Shown: positions 5,960 through 14,228, counted from the first letter of the stretch. The stretch is 37,588 bases of DNA from Parcubacteria group bacterium GW2011_GWB1_40_14 (GCA_000996085.1 LBYG01000010.1:4387-41974); one strand, 5' to 3'. The notes: generated by a model not told the origin, from the letters alone. Numbers and translations are program-made.

Positions 5960-6580
5960 ATGGATTACTCGTCTATAAATAAAAAAACATACGATAATTT
6001 AGCGCAAGAATACGAGGAACGGGTAGAGAGTTTAATGCCGGTAACAAAGGCTGCTATGGATTATTTTGCCTCATATATAAAGCCCAAAGGCCGTGTTTTG
6101 GATATCGGCTGCGCGGTGGGTATTGCGGTCAGTGTTTTGACAGAAAAGGGTTTTGAAGTTTGCGGAATAGATATATCTGAGTCGATGACAGGGTTTGCCA
6201 AAAAGAGAAATCCGAACTCAAAAATCATAACAGGAGATTTTTTAGAAACAGAATTTGAAGAAAAATTCGATGCCGTGCTTGCTTTTGCTTTTATACATCT
6301 TTTCCCAAAAAAAGAAGTTTTAAGGATAATAGATAAGATAAGCGCGGTTTTAAACAGCGGCGGAGTCGCGTTGTTGAGCTCCACGGAATCTGAAGAAAGT
6401 AAAGAAGGTTGGTATGTTAAAGATGATTTTAATAAAAAGGAAAAGCGATTCCGTAAATTTTGGACCGAAGAAGAGTTACGAGCCACAATACAGCAGGCCG
6501 GTTTTGAAGTTATAGACCTTAAGAAATTCCCTGATCCTTTCGGTAAAACCTGGATGGATTTTATAGCGAGAAAAATATAA
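5960..6580 (+). CDS. Class I SAM-dependent methyltransferase
   Basis: 206 residues. Motif I is VLDIGCAVGIAVSVL (from about residue 45), followed by the acidic loop CGIDIS, TGDFLE, and the post-motif DAVLAFAFIHLFPKKE. This is a Rossmann methyltransferase of the ubiquinone/menaquinone-like type; the substrate is unknown. It is followed 3 nt later by the flavoprotein gene, so the two are probably co-transcribed. Confidence 0.88.
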   Translation: MDYSSINKKTYDNLAQEYEERVESLMPVTKAAMDYFASYIKPKGRVLDIGCAVGIAVSVLTEKGFEVCGIDISESMTGFAKKRNPNSKIITGDFLETEFEEKFDAVLAFAFIHLFPKKEVLRIIDKISAVLNSGGVALLSSTESEESKEGWYVKDDFNKKEKRFRKFWTEEELRATIQQAGFEVIDLKKFPDPFGKTWMDFIARKI

Positions 6581-6583
6581 TTT

Positions 6584-7834
6584 ATGGAAGACTCTAAAAA
6601 TATATTTGATGTTATTGTTGTCGGCGGAGGCGCCTCTGGTCTCATGGCGGCCGGAAGAGCGGCAGAACGCGGTAAAAGCGTTCTGCTTCTCGAAAAGAAT
6701 AAAAAGCCCGCCGAAAAACTTAAAATTTCAGGCGGCGGAAGATGCAATATCACCAATGCCGAGTTTGACGAGCGCGAGCTGTTGAAAAATTACGGCAAAG
6801 GCGAACAATTTTTATATTCTGCTTTTGCCCAATTTGGCGTAAAAGATACGTTTTCTTTTTTTGAAAAATTGGGCCTGCCGCTTATTGTTGAAGCCAGAAA
6901 GCGCGCATTTCCAAATACCCAAAAAGCTTGGGATGTATATTTGGCGCTTGAGAAATATATAAACAAAGGAAAAGTTACGGTTAAAACCAGTTCACCGGTA
7001 TCCCGAGTGCTTACGCAAGGGAATAAAATAACCGCAGTCGTATCACGTGGACAAGAGTATAAAGCACATAATTTTATTTTTGCTACCGGCGGAATATCCC
7101 ATCCTGAAACAGGTTCAACGGGCGACGGATTTTCTTGGCTTGAAAAGTTGGGACATAAGGTTTCAAAGCCTACGCCAACGGTTGTGCCTTTGGCAGTTAA
7201 AGAGAAATGGATAAAAGAATTGTCCGGCATTTCGCTTTCATTCATGAAAATTACTTTTTATGTGGACGAAGTAAAACAATTTTCTAAGATCGGCAAGATC
7301 CTTTTTACGCATTTTGGCCTTTCGGGCCCGCTTATTTTAAACTTGGCCGGTAAGGTGGGGGATTTGCTGCATAACGGTATTGTTACCGCAAAAATAGACG
7401 CGTTTCCGCATACTGATCTTGGCGCGCTAGACCATGCGCTGGTTGTTTCTTTTGATAAGAATAAAAATAAATCGCTTAAGAATGCATTCCGAGAATTTGC
7501 ACCTGAGGGAACGGGCGCAAGCATTTTATCTATTTTGGAATCAGAAATTGATCCCGAGATAAAAGTTCATAGTGTCACTAAAGAACAACGTAAACGTATA
7601 TCGCATTTGCTGAAGGCATTACCGGTTACAATTAGCGGACTTATGGGATATGACCGCGCGGTTATTTCAGATGGCGGAGTCGCACTGACCGAAATTGATA
7701 CAAAAACAATGCGTTCCAAAAAAATCGAAAATTTATATGTTACCGGCGACCTTCTAAATATTAACCGCCCCTCGGGCGGCTACTCGCTACAACTTTGCTG
7801 GACAACAGGATTTGTGGCAGCGGAGCACGTATAA
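6584..7834 (+). CDS. BaiN/RdsA-family FAD-dependent oxidoreductase (HI0933-like)
   Basis: 416 residues. The N-terminal dinucleotide-binding motif is DVIVVGGGASGLMAAGRAAERG with the acidic LLLEK strand. The family-specific KLKISGGGRCNITNAE follows, and the C-terminal FAD segment is LYVTGDLLNINRPSGGYSLQLCWTTGFVAAEH. Members reduce diverse substrates and are often annotated as aminoacetone oxidase or BaiN; the physiological substrate here is unknown. No membrane segment is present. Confidence 0.9.
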   Translation: MEDSKNIFDVIVVGGGASGLMAAGRAAERGKSVLLLEKNKKPAEKLKISGGGRCNITNAEFDERELLKNYGKGEQFLYSAFAQFGVKDTFSFFEKLGLPLIVEARKRAFPNTQKAWDVYLALEKYINKGKVTVKTSSPVSRVLTQGNKITAVVSRGQEYKAHNFIFATGGISHPETGSTGDGFSWLEKLGHKVSKPTPTVVPLAVKEKWIKELSGISLSFMKITFYVDEVKQFSKIGKILFTHFGLSGPLILNLAGKVGDLLHNGIVTAKIDAFPHTDLGALDHALVVSFDKNKNKSLKNAFREFAPEGTGASILSILESEIDPEIKVHSVTKEQRKRISHLLKALPVTISGLMGYDRAVISDGGVALTEIDTKTMRSKKIENLYVTGDLLNINRPSGGYSLQLCWTTGFVAAEHV

Positions 7835-7852
7835 TTTTTTTGCGAAAAACTA

Positions 7853-7881
7853 TTTACTTTTTATTTAAATAATAGTATTCT
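7853..7881 (+). promoter_or_regulatory. Promoter upstream of 7918
   Basis: TTTACT (7853-7858), 17 nt, TATTCT (7876-7881). A Shine-Dalgarno AAGGAG at about 7907-7912 lies 5 nt before the ATG, unusual in this window where most genes lack one. Confidence 0.6.
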
Positions 7882-7917
7882 CTTTGAGAACTTTAAAAAA
7901 AGAAAAAAGGAGAAAAG

Positions 7918-8541
7918 ATGGCACATCCCTATAGCGATGAAATAAGACAAGATCGTTATGCAAGCGCACGTAAAAAACTTCGCGAGCTCAGGGGACAGCG
8001 TTTAACGCACGAGCAGATGAGAGAAATTTTCGGAAATTATAAAAACGGTGAATTAGCAAAAAATGCTAAGGAAGATCACGATGCGTTTATAGTGATACTT
8101 ATTGAAGGTTGGTTGATAGAAACCCGAGGTGGCTACATGGTCGCTGGCCGCGCTAGAAGCGAAGCCCAAACATTAAACGCTTCTGAAAAAGAGCAGTTGG
8201 CAAATATTATTCAAGATTGCGCCGAAGATATTGCAGCCTTAATTTTATCCAAAGCAAATGATGTTAAATATCGTTTTCCTCTAGCTGAATTTGTAAGTTA
8301 TCCTGATTATCCAAACACCAACACAAGAATTTGTTCTAATAGGCCGGCAATAGTTTTATCTACTGATAATAAGGACGCTTATCGAAGCGCCACAGTGCTG
8401 ACCCCCGAAGGTATTTTCGAATATAGATATGGCAGGGGACATGAAGATTACGCGCGTCTTGAAAGCAGAAGTGAAACAGCTGAACCTTTGTTATGGATTC
8501 GCTATGCAGAGCAGGCGCTTATTGAGTTAAACGGGCTTTAA
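7918..8541 (+). CDS. Hypothetical soluble protein
   Basis: 207 residues, no membrane segment and no recognised motif. The N-terminal 60 residues are basic and helical (RKKLRELRGQRLTHEQMREIFGNYKNG) and could be DNA- or RNA-binding. The middle is acidic and helical. The C-terminal half has short strands (RPAIVLSTDNKDAYRSATVLTPEGIFEYRYGRG). It is monocistronic, with its own promoter, a strong Shine-Dalgarno and a terminator. Confidence 0.8.
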   Translation: MAHPYSDEIRQDRYASARKKLRELRGQRLTHEQMREIFGNYKNGELAKNAKEDHDAFIVILIEGWLIETRGGYMVAGRARSEAQTLNASEKEQLANIIQDCAEDIAALILSKANDVKYRFPLAEFVSYPDYPNTNTRICSNRPAIVLSTDNKDAYRSATVLTPEGIFEYRYGRGHEDYARLESRSETAEPLLWIRYAEQALIELNGL

Positions 8542-8550
8542 TTAAAAATC

Positions 8551-8590
8551 AATCCGTTAACAGTAATATGTTAACGGATTTTATTTATAG
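8551..8590 (+). terminator. Intrinsic terminator
   Basis: AATCCGTTAAC-agtaatat-GTTAACGGATT (11 bp perfect) followed by TTATTTAT. Confidence 0.85.
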
Positions 8591-8621
8591 TGCTAATATT
8601 GAGTTATTAACTATTTAATTT

Positions 8622-9239
8622 ATGAATTACGACCAATTAGCGAGCCAACAAAGTATTGATAAAACGGTTGCCGCTTTAGCTGAGCGCAATGTTGAAGCCG
8701 TTGTTGTAGAGAACCGCACTGAAGCCATGGAGAAAATAAAATCTTTTATTCCTGTGGGCGCTTCAGTTATGAACGGCTCTTCAAGAACTCTTGAAGAAAT
8801 AGGTTTTATTGATTATTTAAAGAGCGGTCAGCACGGTTGGAATAATTTACACGAGGCAATACTCGCAGAACAGGACAAAGAAAAACAAGCGTTATTGCGG
8901 AAACAATCCGTTATTTCCGACTATTATTTAGGAAGCGTGCATGCGCTTGCCGAAACAGGAGAGATGGTTATTGCTTCAAATACCGGAAGTCAGCTGCCCC
9001 ACGTTGTTTATACTTCGCCCAATGTTATTTTTGTTGTCGGAATCCAAAAAATAGCACCCACATTGAGTGATGCTTTGAGGCGTCTTGAAGAATACGTTGT
9101 GCCGCTTGAAGACCAAAGAATGATGAAGGCTTATAATATGCATACGAATCAATCAAAGACGCTTATTTTTCGTTATGAAGCTCCTTTTAACGGGAGAAAA
9201 ATAATAATGATCCTTGTAAAAGAAAAACTCGGATTTTAA
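8622..9239 (+). CDS. LUD-domain protein (LutC-like)
   Basis: 205 residues. The LUD pattern is present: an ALAERNVEAVVVENRTEAMEKIKSFIPVGASVMNGSSRTLEEIG start, the central ALAETGEMVIASNTGSQLPHVVYTSPNVIFVVG, and a C-terminal I-x-P-T-L-x-D-A-L-x-R-L-E-E-Y. LutC-type proteins take part in lactate oxidation with LutA/LutB, but neither partner is encoded here, so it probably acts alone in an unknown role, as is usual for stand-alone LUD proteins. Confidence 0.88.
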   Translation: MNYDQLASQQSIDKTVAALAERNVEAVVVENRTEAMEKIKSFIPVGASVMNGSSRTLEEIGFIDYLKSGQHGWNNLHEAILAEQDKEKQALLRKQSVISDYYLGSVHALAETGEMVIASNTGSQLPHVVYTSPNVIFVVGIQKIAPTLSDALRRLEEYVVPLEDQRMMKAYNMHTNQSKTLIFRYEAPFNGRKIIMILVKEKLGF

Positions 9240-9254
9240 AAGATAACAGTTAGA

Positions 9255-9289
9255 ACCGCTCCGGCGGCCGTCGGAGCGGTTTTTATTTT
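9255..9289 (+). terminator. Intrinsic terminator
   Basis: ACCGCTCCG-gcggccgt-CGGAGCGGT followed by TTTTATTTTA. Confidence 0.9.
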
Positions 9290-9295
9290 AACTAT

Positions 9296-9324
9296 TTGCG
9301 CTTAAATGTTTATCTTGATATAAG
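9296..9324 (+). promoter_or_regulatory. Promoter of the cytochrome b pair
   Basis: TTGCGC (9296-9301), 17 nt, TATAAG (9319-9324) with extended TG. It lies 12 nt before ATG 9337. Confidence 0.6.
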
Positions 9325-9336
9325 AATAAAGGATTT

Positions 9337-9696
9337 ATGAAACCGATATTTATTATATTTTTAGGTATTTTTGCATTAAATTATATTAATGTTCCTTTTG
9401 TATATGCGCATGGCAATGAGCCCGCAGAAGAAACCGCAGCAGGAGCGCATCCCACACAAATAGGCTGGACCGAACAAGTTTCGGGGTCGCACCAAGGAAA
9501 AACCAGGGAAGCGGTTGCCGCAGGGGTTCATGAAACGCTTAACGTTGAAACTAAACTGGCTGTTTATAAGTTTTCTTTGCTTATTGTTTTTTTGCTTTTG
9601 CTTGCTAAGTTATTTTATCCGGGACAGCATTCGTTGCGCGAAAAAATTTCAGATTTGATCTTGGGTAAAAAACACCGGGAAAATATACCGGAATAA
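9337..9696 (+). CDS. Small membrane protein preceding cytochrome b
   Basis: 119 residues. A signal peptide (IFIIFLGIFALNYINVPFVYA, cleavage probably after YA-H) is followed by an extracytoplasmic His/Glu-rich segment, one membrane helix (VYKFSLLIVFLLLLAKLFY) and a short basic tail. It has no haem c CxxCH motif and no Rieske cluster ligands. It lies 7 nt upstream of the cytochrome b gene under one promoter and is probably an accessory subunit. No family recognised. Confidence 0.7.
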   Translation: MKPIFIIFLGIFALNYINVPFVYAHGNEPAEETAAGAHPTQIGWTEQVSGSHQGKTREAVAAGVHETLNVETKLAVYKFSLLIVFLLLLAKLFYPGQHSLREKISDLILGKKHRENIPE

Positions 9697-9703
9697 CCTT
9701 TTT

Positions 9704-10771
9704 ATGGAAAATATCAGCAAAAAAATTCAGTTAAGCGCGCGCCAAGCCAGTATGGTATTGGGCGGACTGCTTATTATTCTTCTGCTATTTTTAATTATTT
9801 CAGGAATATTGCTTTCGTTATTTTATAATCCAGCGCCGGAAAGAGCATATGAAAGCATGCTTACTATCTCAAACAGCGGATTTATGAGTCTTGTGCGTAA
9901 TTTCCACTATTGGTCCTCGGATGCACTATTGTTCATTATTTTTTTGCACATGACCCGCGTTGCGCTCACAAAACCCAGCGGCAAGGCAAGACGATATGCC
10001 TGGTGGATAGGCGTCGGTTTATTGATGCTGGTTGGAACAGAAATGTTAGCCGGTACGTTTTTGCGCGCTGATCAGGAATCATATGAGGCATATACTCATT
10101 TCTTTTTGGGAACCAATGCTATTGTGGCGAAGTATTTTTATATAGTAACCGCGTTTGCAAATTTTTTCTCGGAATCCTCGGCCCTTTTGCGTTTTCTTAT
10201 TGTACACGCGATACTTTTGCCTCTGGGCATTTTTGCTTTAATTTCTGTGCACGGTTTATTTGCGCCTTCGTTCCGCGGAATGCTTTCACCTTTCAAGAAA
10301 ATTACTGAGGGCACTATACGCGGCAACGCCATGCCGCCCAAAGATTTTTGGAAACATCCGATTATACAGAGACTGCTTTTGCTTACAGGAGTTACGTTCT
10401 TAATTATTTTAGTTTTGTCGATAGTTTTGCCGGCTCCGCTATATCCCGCGCCGTATTCCAATGTTGAAGTTACAAAACCGCCGTGGTGGCTTCTGTGGGT
10501 TGTGGCTTTGGAAAATCAATGGGGTCTTGGAGCTATTGTATTGGCGCCGCCGATTTTATTTGGAATTTTTGCCATCATTCCTTTTTTCGCAAAAGATAAG
10601 CCGGGTATCGATAAAAGCATTTTGATCTACGTAACAACAGTAGCTGTTGTTATCGCGCTTAGTTATTGGGCGGCAGTTGCTCCGCAAAAAGCTCATACCG
10701 AACATTACGCGCCCGGCGAGTCAACAATAACTCCTGTTCCGAATCCGGAGTCGCTACATCTTCAACATTAG
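9704..10771 (+). CDS. b6-type cytochrome b with subunit-IV-like C-terminus
   Basis: 355 residues with about eight membrane helices. Haem-ligand pairs are H68-x13-H82 (NFHYWSSDALLFIIFLHM) and H168-x14-H183 (HAILLPLGIFALISVH), the spacing of b6-type cytochromes. Residues 258-265 (TKPPWWLLW) match the start of subunit IV, so N- and C-terminal cytochrome b parts are fused. No Rieske protein, cytochrome c or ATP synthase is nearby. It could transfer electrons from quinol to an unknown acceptor; most CPR lack a respiratory chain. Confidence 0.87.
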   Translation: MENISKKIQLSARQASMVLGGLLIILLLFLIISGILLSLFYNPAPERAYESMLTISNSGFMSLVRNFHYWSSDALLFIIFLHMTRVALTKPSGKARRYAWWIGVGLLMLVGTEMLAGTFLRADQESYEAYTHFFLGTNAIVAKYFYIVTAFANFFSESSALLRFLIVHAILLPLGIFALISVHGLFAPSFRGMLSPFKKITEGTIRGNAMPPKDFWKHPIIQRLLLLTGVTFLIILVLSIVLPAPLYPAPYSNVEVTKPPWWLLWVVALENQWGLGAIVLAPPILFGIFAIIPFFAKDKPGIDKSILIYVTTVAVVIALSYWAAVAPQKAHTEHYAPGESTITPVPNPESLHLQH

Positions 10772-10785
10772 GATAATAGCTAAAG

Positions 10786-12342
10786 ATGAGCGTTACGCCT
10801 TCGAAAATTTTTACGGTTGCGTGCATTTCATTTATTGCGGGAATTTTTGTTTGTTCTCTTATTCCAATATCTATATTTTATGCGGCCATGTTAATATTTC
10901 TGGCTGTTCTTTTTTTGGTGGGCACTTTCCCGCTGCATGCCAAGTGGGGATCAAAAGTTTGGCTTTTGCCCTCGCTGGGTATTTTTATATTAATGTTTGT
11001 ATTTGGCGGAGGCGCGATGTCGTTAGCCAAAGCAGAAAAAGAATTGAAATATAAAGCTATTGAGCAGTTTATCGATAAAGAGAGCACGATCGAGGGGACT
11101 GTGGATAACTATCCGGACGTTCGCATGGCAAGCGCTCACATAGTCTTAAAAATATCATCTGTCGACGGACATGCACTTGGCCAAGAGTTTTCAAGCCGCA
11201 TACTTATATATACCGACAGGTTTTATGATTATGCTTACGGGAATAAACTTATAATTAAAGGAAAGTTAAGAGCGCCTGAGCCATTTAATAATTTTGATTA
11301 TCCTTCATATTTGGCAAAAGATAATATTTTTGCAGTTGTTTCAAAACCTGAAATTATAACTATAAATAAGAACGAGCCGGATAATATATTATTTTCGTAT
11401 TTGTTCAATATGCGTCAGCGCCTGGACAGGAGCGTAATGAGCGTATTGCCTTTTCGCGAAGCAGGAGTTTTAAAAGCGATTTTATTCGGAGATGAGGGCG
11501 CAATGTCCGAAGATTTTAAAACGAAACTTAATCAGGCCGGCTTGCGCCACATTGTGGCAATTTCGGGAATGAATATAACTTTGATAGCTTCGATTTTAAT
11601 GACCGTGTTTTTAAAAATGGGATTATGGCGCCGTCACGCGTTTTCTTTGGCGACTGCCGCAATTTTTTTGTTCGTGCTGATGATAGGCGCGCCCGCATCA
11701 GCCATGCGTGCGGCAATATTCGGTGTGTTTGTACGTTTTCAGGAAATAATAGGCCGGCTTTCAAATGCGATAAATATAACTTTGCTTGCAGCAATATTGA
11801 TGCTAACCGTTAATCCTTTAGTGTTGCGTTGGGATTTGAGCTTTCAGTTATCTTTTCTTGCCGTACTTGGTTTAATTCTTTTCACGCCGATGTTCATGAG
11901 AGTTTTTAGTTGGGTTCCGGATAAATTTATATTGCGTGATACGCTGGCGATGACATTTGCCGCACAGCTTGCGACATTCCCGCTTTTAATATCCAGTTTT
12001 AATAATTTTTCTTTGATTACGCCGCTTTCCAACGTTCTTATAGTTCCTTTGCTGCCGGCAATTACAATAGCCGGGGTTTTGTTGGCGATACTGAATTTGT
12101 TTATTCCGCCATTGGCTGTTATTTTGGCCACACCTCTTTTATTGGTGATGAAAATCGTATATTTTATAACTGAGCTTTTCGGTTCAATTAATCCGGTTAC
12201 GTTGAGGATAGATCAGGCAGCCGCAATATTATTCGGGATAATTTATTTAATATTTATGTTTTGGCTTATTTGGTACGAGAGAAACACTAAAAAGTGGCCA
12301 ATAGGCGAAATGGAAGAATTTAATAAAACTTATGGCGGATAA
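10786..12342 (+). CDS. comEC: ComEC/Rec2 channel domain (N-terminal half of a split comEC)
   Basis: 518 residues. Hydrophobic N-terminal helices, the extracytoplasmic DUF4131-like OB segment (IEGTVDNYPDVR... YDYAYGNKLIIKGKLRAPEPFNNFDYPSYLA), then the competence domain beginning FGDEGAMSEDFKTKLNQAGLRHIVAISGMNITLIA, the typical ComEC signature. It forms the membrane channel for single-stranded DNA uptake. The metallo-beta-lactamase part is on the next gene, overlapping by 11 nt. Confidence 0.92.
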   Translation: MSVTPSKIFTVACISFIAGIFVCSLIPISIFYAAMLIFLAVLFLVGTFPLHAKWGSKVWLLPSLGIFILMFVFGGGAMSLAKAEKELKYKAIEQFIDKESTIEGTVDNYPDVRMASAHIVLKISSVDGHALGQEFSSRILIYTDRFYDYAYGNKLIIKGKLRAPEPFNNFDYPSYLAKDNIFAVVSKPEIITINKNEPDNILFSYLFNMRQRLDRSVMSVLPFREAGVLKAILFGDEGAMSEDFKTKLNQAGLRHIVAISGMNITLIASILMTVFLKMGLWRRHAFSLATAAIFLFVLMIGAPASAMRAAIFGVFVRFQEIIGRLSNAINITLLAAILMLTVNPLVLRWDLSFQLSFLAVLGLILFTPMFMRVFSWVPDKFILRDTLAMTFAAQLATFPLLISSFNNFSLITPLSNVLIVPLLPAITIAGVLLAILNLFIPPLAVILATPLLLVMKIVYFITELFGSINPVTLRIDQAAAILFGIIYLIFMFWLIWYERNTKKWPIGEMEEFNKTYGG

Positions 12343-13183
12343 AAAAATAAAATTTTCAGCCGTCGCCTTGTCTGTAATTTTTGTTATTTTGGTTTACGCG
12401 CTTTTGGGCAAGCATGACGGATATTTACGCGTAAACTTTTTTGATATAGGACAGGGCGACGCGGCTTTTATTACAACGCCGCAGGGTTGGCAAATACTTA
12501 TTGACGGCGGACCTGATGCCTCTGTGTTGGCTAAACTAGGAGAAGAAATGCAGCCTTGGGACCGCTCAATAGATATGGTAATTGCAACCCATCCGGAAGC
12601 TGACCATATAGCGGGCTTAATTGATGTACTGAAAAATTACGAGGTTAGCTATATTGTCGAAAGCGGTTTAAGAAAGGAAACAAGCCTTTCTAATATATGG
12701 CGGGAAGCAGTTGAGACAGAAGGCGCTGAAGTTATTTTAGCCGACTCTCCAAAAAGAATTGTTCTGGAGGACAAAACATATATAGACTTATTGTGGCCGC
12801 TTGAAGGACACGATGGAGAGGTTAGCGCAAATCCAAACAACTCGGCAATTGTAGCAAAACTGTATTACGGGGATAGGTCATTTCTTTTTACCGCCGATAT
12901 TGAGAGGTGGGCTGAGCAGAATATTTTGGCTAATAATATAAATATTGATGCCGATATATTGAAAACACCGCATCACGGTTCAAAAACGTCTTCAAGTGAA
13001 TTGTTCCTGAGAGCCGTGAGTCCTGAGGCGGCGATAATTTCCGTGGGCAGAAAAAATAAATACGGCCATCCGCATGAGGCGATAGTCGAACGTTTTAATA
13101 AAATGAAAATACCCGTGTTGCGTACGGATAAAGGCGGAGATGTTATTTTAGAGAGTGACGGTAAAAATATATTTGTCCCGTAG
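12332..13183 (+). CDS. ComEC C-terminal metallo-beta-lactamase-type domain
   Basis: 283 residues. One N-terminal membrane helix (FSAVALSVIFVILVYALLG) is followed by VNFFDIGQGDAAFITTPQGWQILIDGGPD, the metal motif ATHPEADHIAG, and TPHHGSKTSSSELFL. These are hallmarks of the ComEC nuclease-like domain. In most bacteria it is fused to the channel domain; here it is separate but overlaps the channel gene by 11 nt and keeps its own anchor helix, so the two proteins likely assemble. Confidence 0.9.
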   Translation: MADKKIKFSAVALSVIFVILVYALLGKHDGYLRVNFFDIGQGDAAFITTPQGWQILIDGGPDASVLAKLGEEMQPWDRSIDMVIATHPEADHIAGLIDVLKNYEVSYIVESGLRKETSLSNIWREAVETEGAEVILADSPKRIVLEDKTYIDLLWPLEGHDGEVSANPNNSAIVAKLYYGDRSFLFTADIERWAEQNILANNINIDADILKTPHHGSKTSSSELFLRAVSPEAAIISVGRKNKYGHPHEAIVERFNKMKIPVLRTDKGGDVILESDGKNIFVP

Positions 13184-13220
13184 AATAAATTCAAACATGG
13201 TTTATATAATTCTGCGGGAT
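13178..13220 (+). terminator. Weak terminator-like hairpin after comEC
   Basis: CCCGTAGAAT ... ATTCTGCGGG (10 bp, one wobble, long loop) followed by ATTTC. The T-tract is poor. Confidence 0.35.
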
Positions 13221-13224
13221 TTCA

Positions 13225-13253
13225 TTGGCAAATGAATTAAGTTTTGATATGAT
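13225..13253 (+). promoter_or_regulatory. Leaderless promoter of ndk
   Basis: TTGGCA (13225-13230), 17-nt spacer, TATGAT (13248-13253), then 7 nt to ATG 13261. The ORF-track start (TTG 13225) is the -35 box itself. Confidence 0.7.
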
Positions 13254-13260
13254 GTCGAAT

Positions 13261-13854
13261 ATGGATAATCACCCAAAACAAGAAACAACATTATTACTGG
13301 TCAAACCTGACGGCGTTAAGCGCGGCCTGACAGGGGAAATAATAAGGCGTATTGAATTGCGCGGATTAAAAATCGTCGGTCTTGCTATGATCACGCCATC
13401 GCGCGATGAATTAGACCGGCACTACCCGAAAGATGATGCATGGTTAAGCCGCGTTGGCCAAAAAACCTTAAGTACGTATGAAAAATACGGTTATGATGCC
13501 AAAAAAGAATTGGGTACAACTGATGCTTTAGAAATAGGAAAAGAAGTCCGCGGATGGCTGCTGGATTTTATGACATCGGGTCCTATAGTTAAAGTTGCGG
13601 TACAAGGCATTCATGCTGTGGATATGGTACGAAAACTTGTCGGCGCAACAATGCCGTCTGCCGCTGAAATGGGAACAATACGAGGTGATTTTTCAGTGGA
13701 TTCTGCTGCTGCAGCAAATCGCGACAAGCGATCCGTTCATAATTTAGCTCACGCTTCAGAATTGATTGAAGAAGCAAAGAAAGAATTGATGCTTTGGTTT
13801 CAGGAAAACGAGATACATGATTATAAGAGAGCGGAGGAAGACATTATGTTTTAG
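13261..13854 (+). CDS. ndk: Nucleoside diphosphate kinase with internal insertion
   Basis: 197 residues from ATG 13261 (MDNHPKQETTLLLVKPDGVKRG), against about 140-150 for usual Ndk. The first strand TLLLVKPDGVKRG and the catalytic region GTIRGDFSVDS ... VHNLAHASE (the His of AHASE takes the phosphate) are present. Between RDELDRHYPK and SGPIVKVAVQG there is an extra lid-like segment of about 40-50 residues (DDAWLSRVGQKTLSTYEKYGYDAKKELG). It balances NTP pools. It is monocistronic, with a leaderless promoter and a structured 3' element. Confidence 0.9.
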   Translation: MDNHPKQETTLLLVKPDGVKRGLTGEIIRRIELRGLKIVGLAMITPSRDELDRHYPKDDAWLSRVGQKTLSTYEKYGYDAKKELGTTDALEIGKEVRGWLLDFMTSGPIVKVAVQGIHAVDMVRKLVGATMPSAAEMGTIRGDFSVDSAAAANRDKRSVHNLAHASELIEEAKKELMLWFQENEIHDYKRAEEDIMF

Positions 13855-13855
13855 C

Positions 13856-13977
13856 AGAACATAATGTCGAAGAGGGGGCCGGGGAGAAGTATTCTCCCCG
13901 TATTGGAAAACAGCGAAGCGCAAGAAACCGAGGGTTTCTTGGGAGCGAGCTCAAGCGAGCGACGGATATTATGTTCT
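13856..13977 (+). other. Multi-hairpin element at the ndk 3' end
   Basis: AGAACATAAT (13856-13865) pairs perfectly with ATTATGTTCT (13968-13977) and encloses two perfect hairpins: GGGGAGAA-gta-TTCTCCCC (13881-13899) and CAAGAAACC-gag-GGTTTCTTG (13921-13941). The 5' arm can also pair with ATTATGTT at the ndk stop region (13843-13850), so two alternative folds are possible. It could be a palindromic mobile repeat with a duplicated target, or a 3' UTR RNA. Confidence 0.65.
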
Positions 13978-14001
13978 AAATAGAATTCAGATTAAGAAAA
14001 A

Positions 14002-14030
14002 CCGCTCCGGCGATTGCCGGAGCGGTTTTG
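14002..14030. terminator. Bidirectional intrinsic terminator between ndk and the 6S-like RNA
   Basis: CCGCTCCGGC-gatt-GCCGGAGCGG (10 bp) with TTTTG on the plus side and a T-run on the minus side (AAAAA upstream on plus). It can serve ndk and the minus-strand RNA. Confidence 0.9.
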
Positions 14031-14047
14031 TTTATATATTTCTAAAT

Positions 14048-14213
14048 AAAAAAGTCCGGATGTACCATCCGTACCGAGGTGTTTTGGAAAGCAAAGTTAA
14101 GTGGGTTTCCGCAACCTTGCGCCACGGCGCACGATATTTAAGAATCCCTTGAAAAAACTACTTGAGCCAAAACCTCTTTGCGGATGGCGCATCCGGACTT
14201 TTAAGAACTTATT
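14048..14213 (-). ncRNA. ssrS: Probable 6S RNA
   Basis: Read on the minus strand, a long rod: AAAAGUCCGGAUG/CAUCCGGACUUUU, then CCAUCCG/CGGAUGG, then GAGGUUUUGG/CCAAAACaCCUC. The stems are separated by short symmetric loops and lead to a large central bubble. A small apical hairpin (UGCGC-CGUG-GCGCA) and GGUUGCGGAAACCCACUUAACUUUG follow on the 3' side. This rod-bubble-hairpin plan and the GGAAACCCAC segment resemble 6S RNA, which mimics an open promoter and binds RNA polymerase. An extended -10 TGATATAAT lies just upstream and a T-run ends it. The family call is by shape and memory, not by covariance search. Confidence 0.6.
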
Positions 14214-14219
14214 ACTTCT

Positions 14220-14228
14220 ATTATATCA
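14220..14228 (-). promoter_or_regulatory. Extended -10 promoter of the 6S-like RNA
   Basis: On the minus strand TGATATAAT; the expected start is at about 14213, just before the rod. The -35 is poor. Confidence 0.6.

Noticed and set aside
13225-13260. TTG 13225 as ndk start
   Set aside because: The TTG is part of a well-spaced -35/-10 promoter; homologues begin near MDNHPKQE, i.e. ATG 13261.
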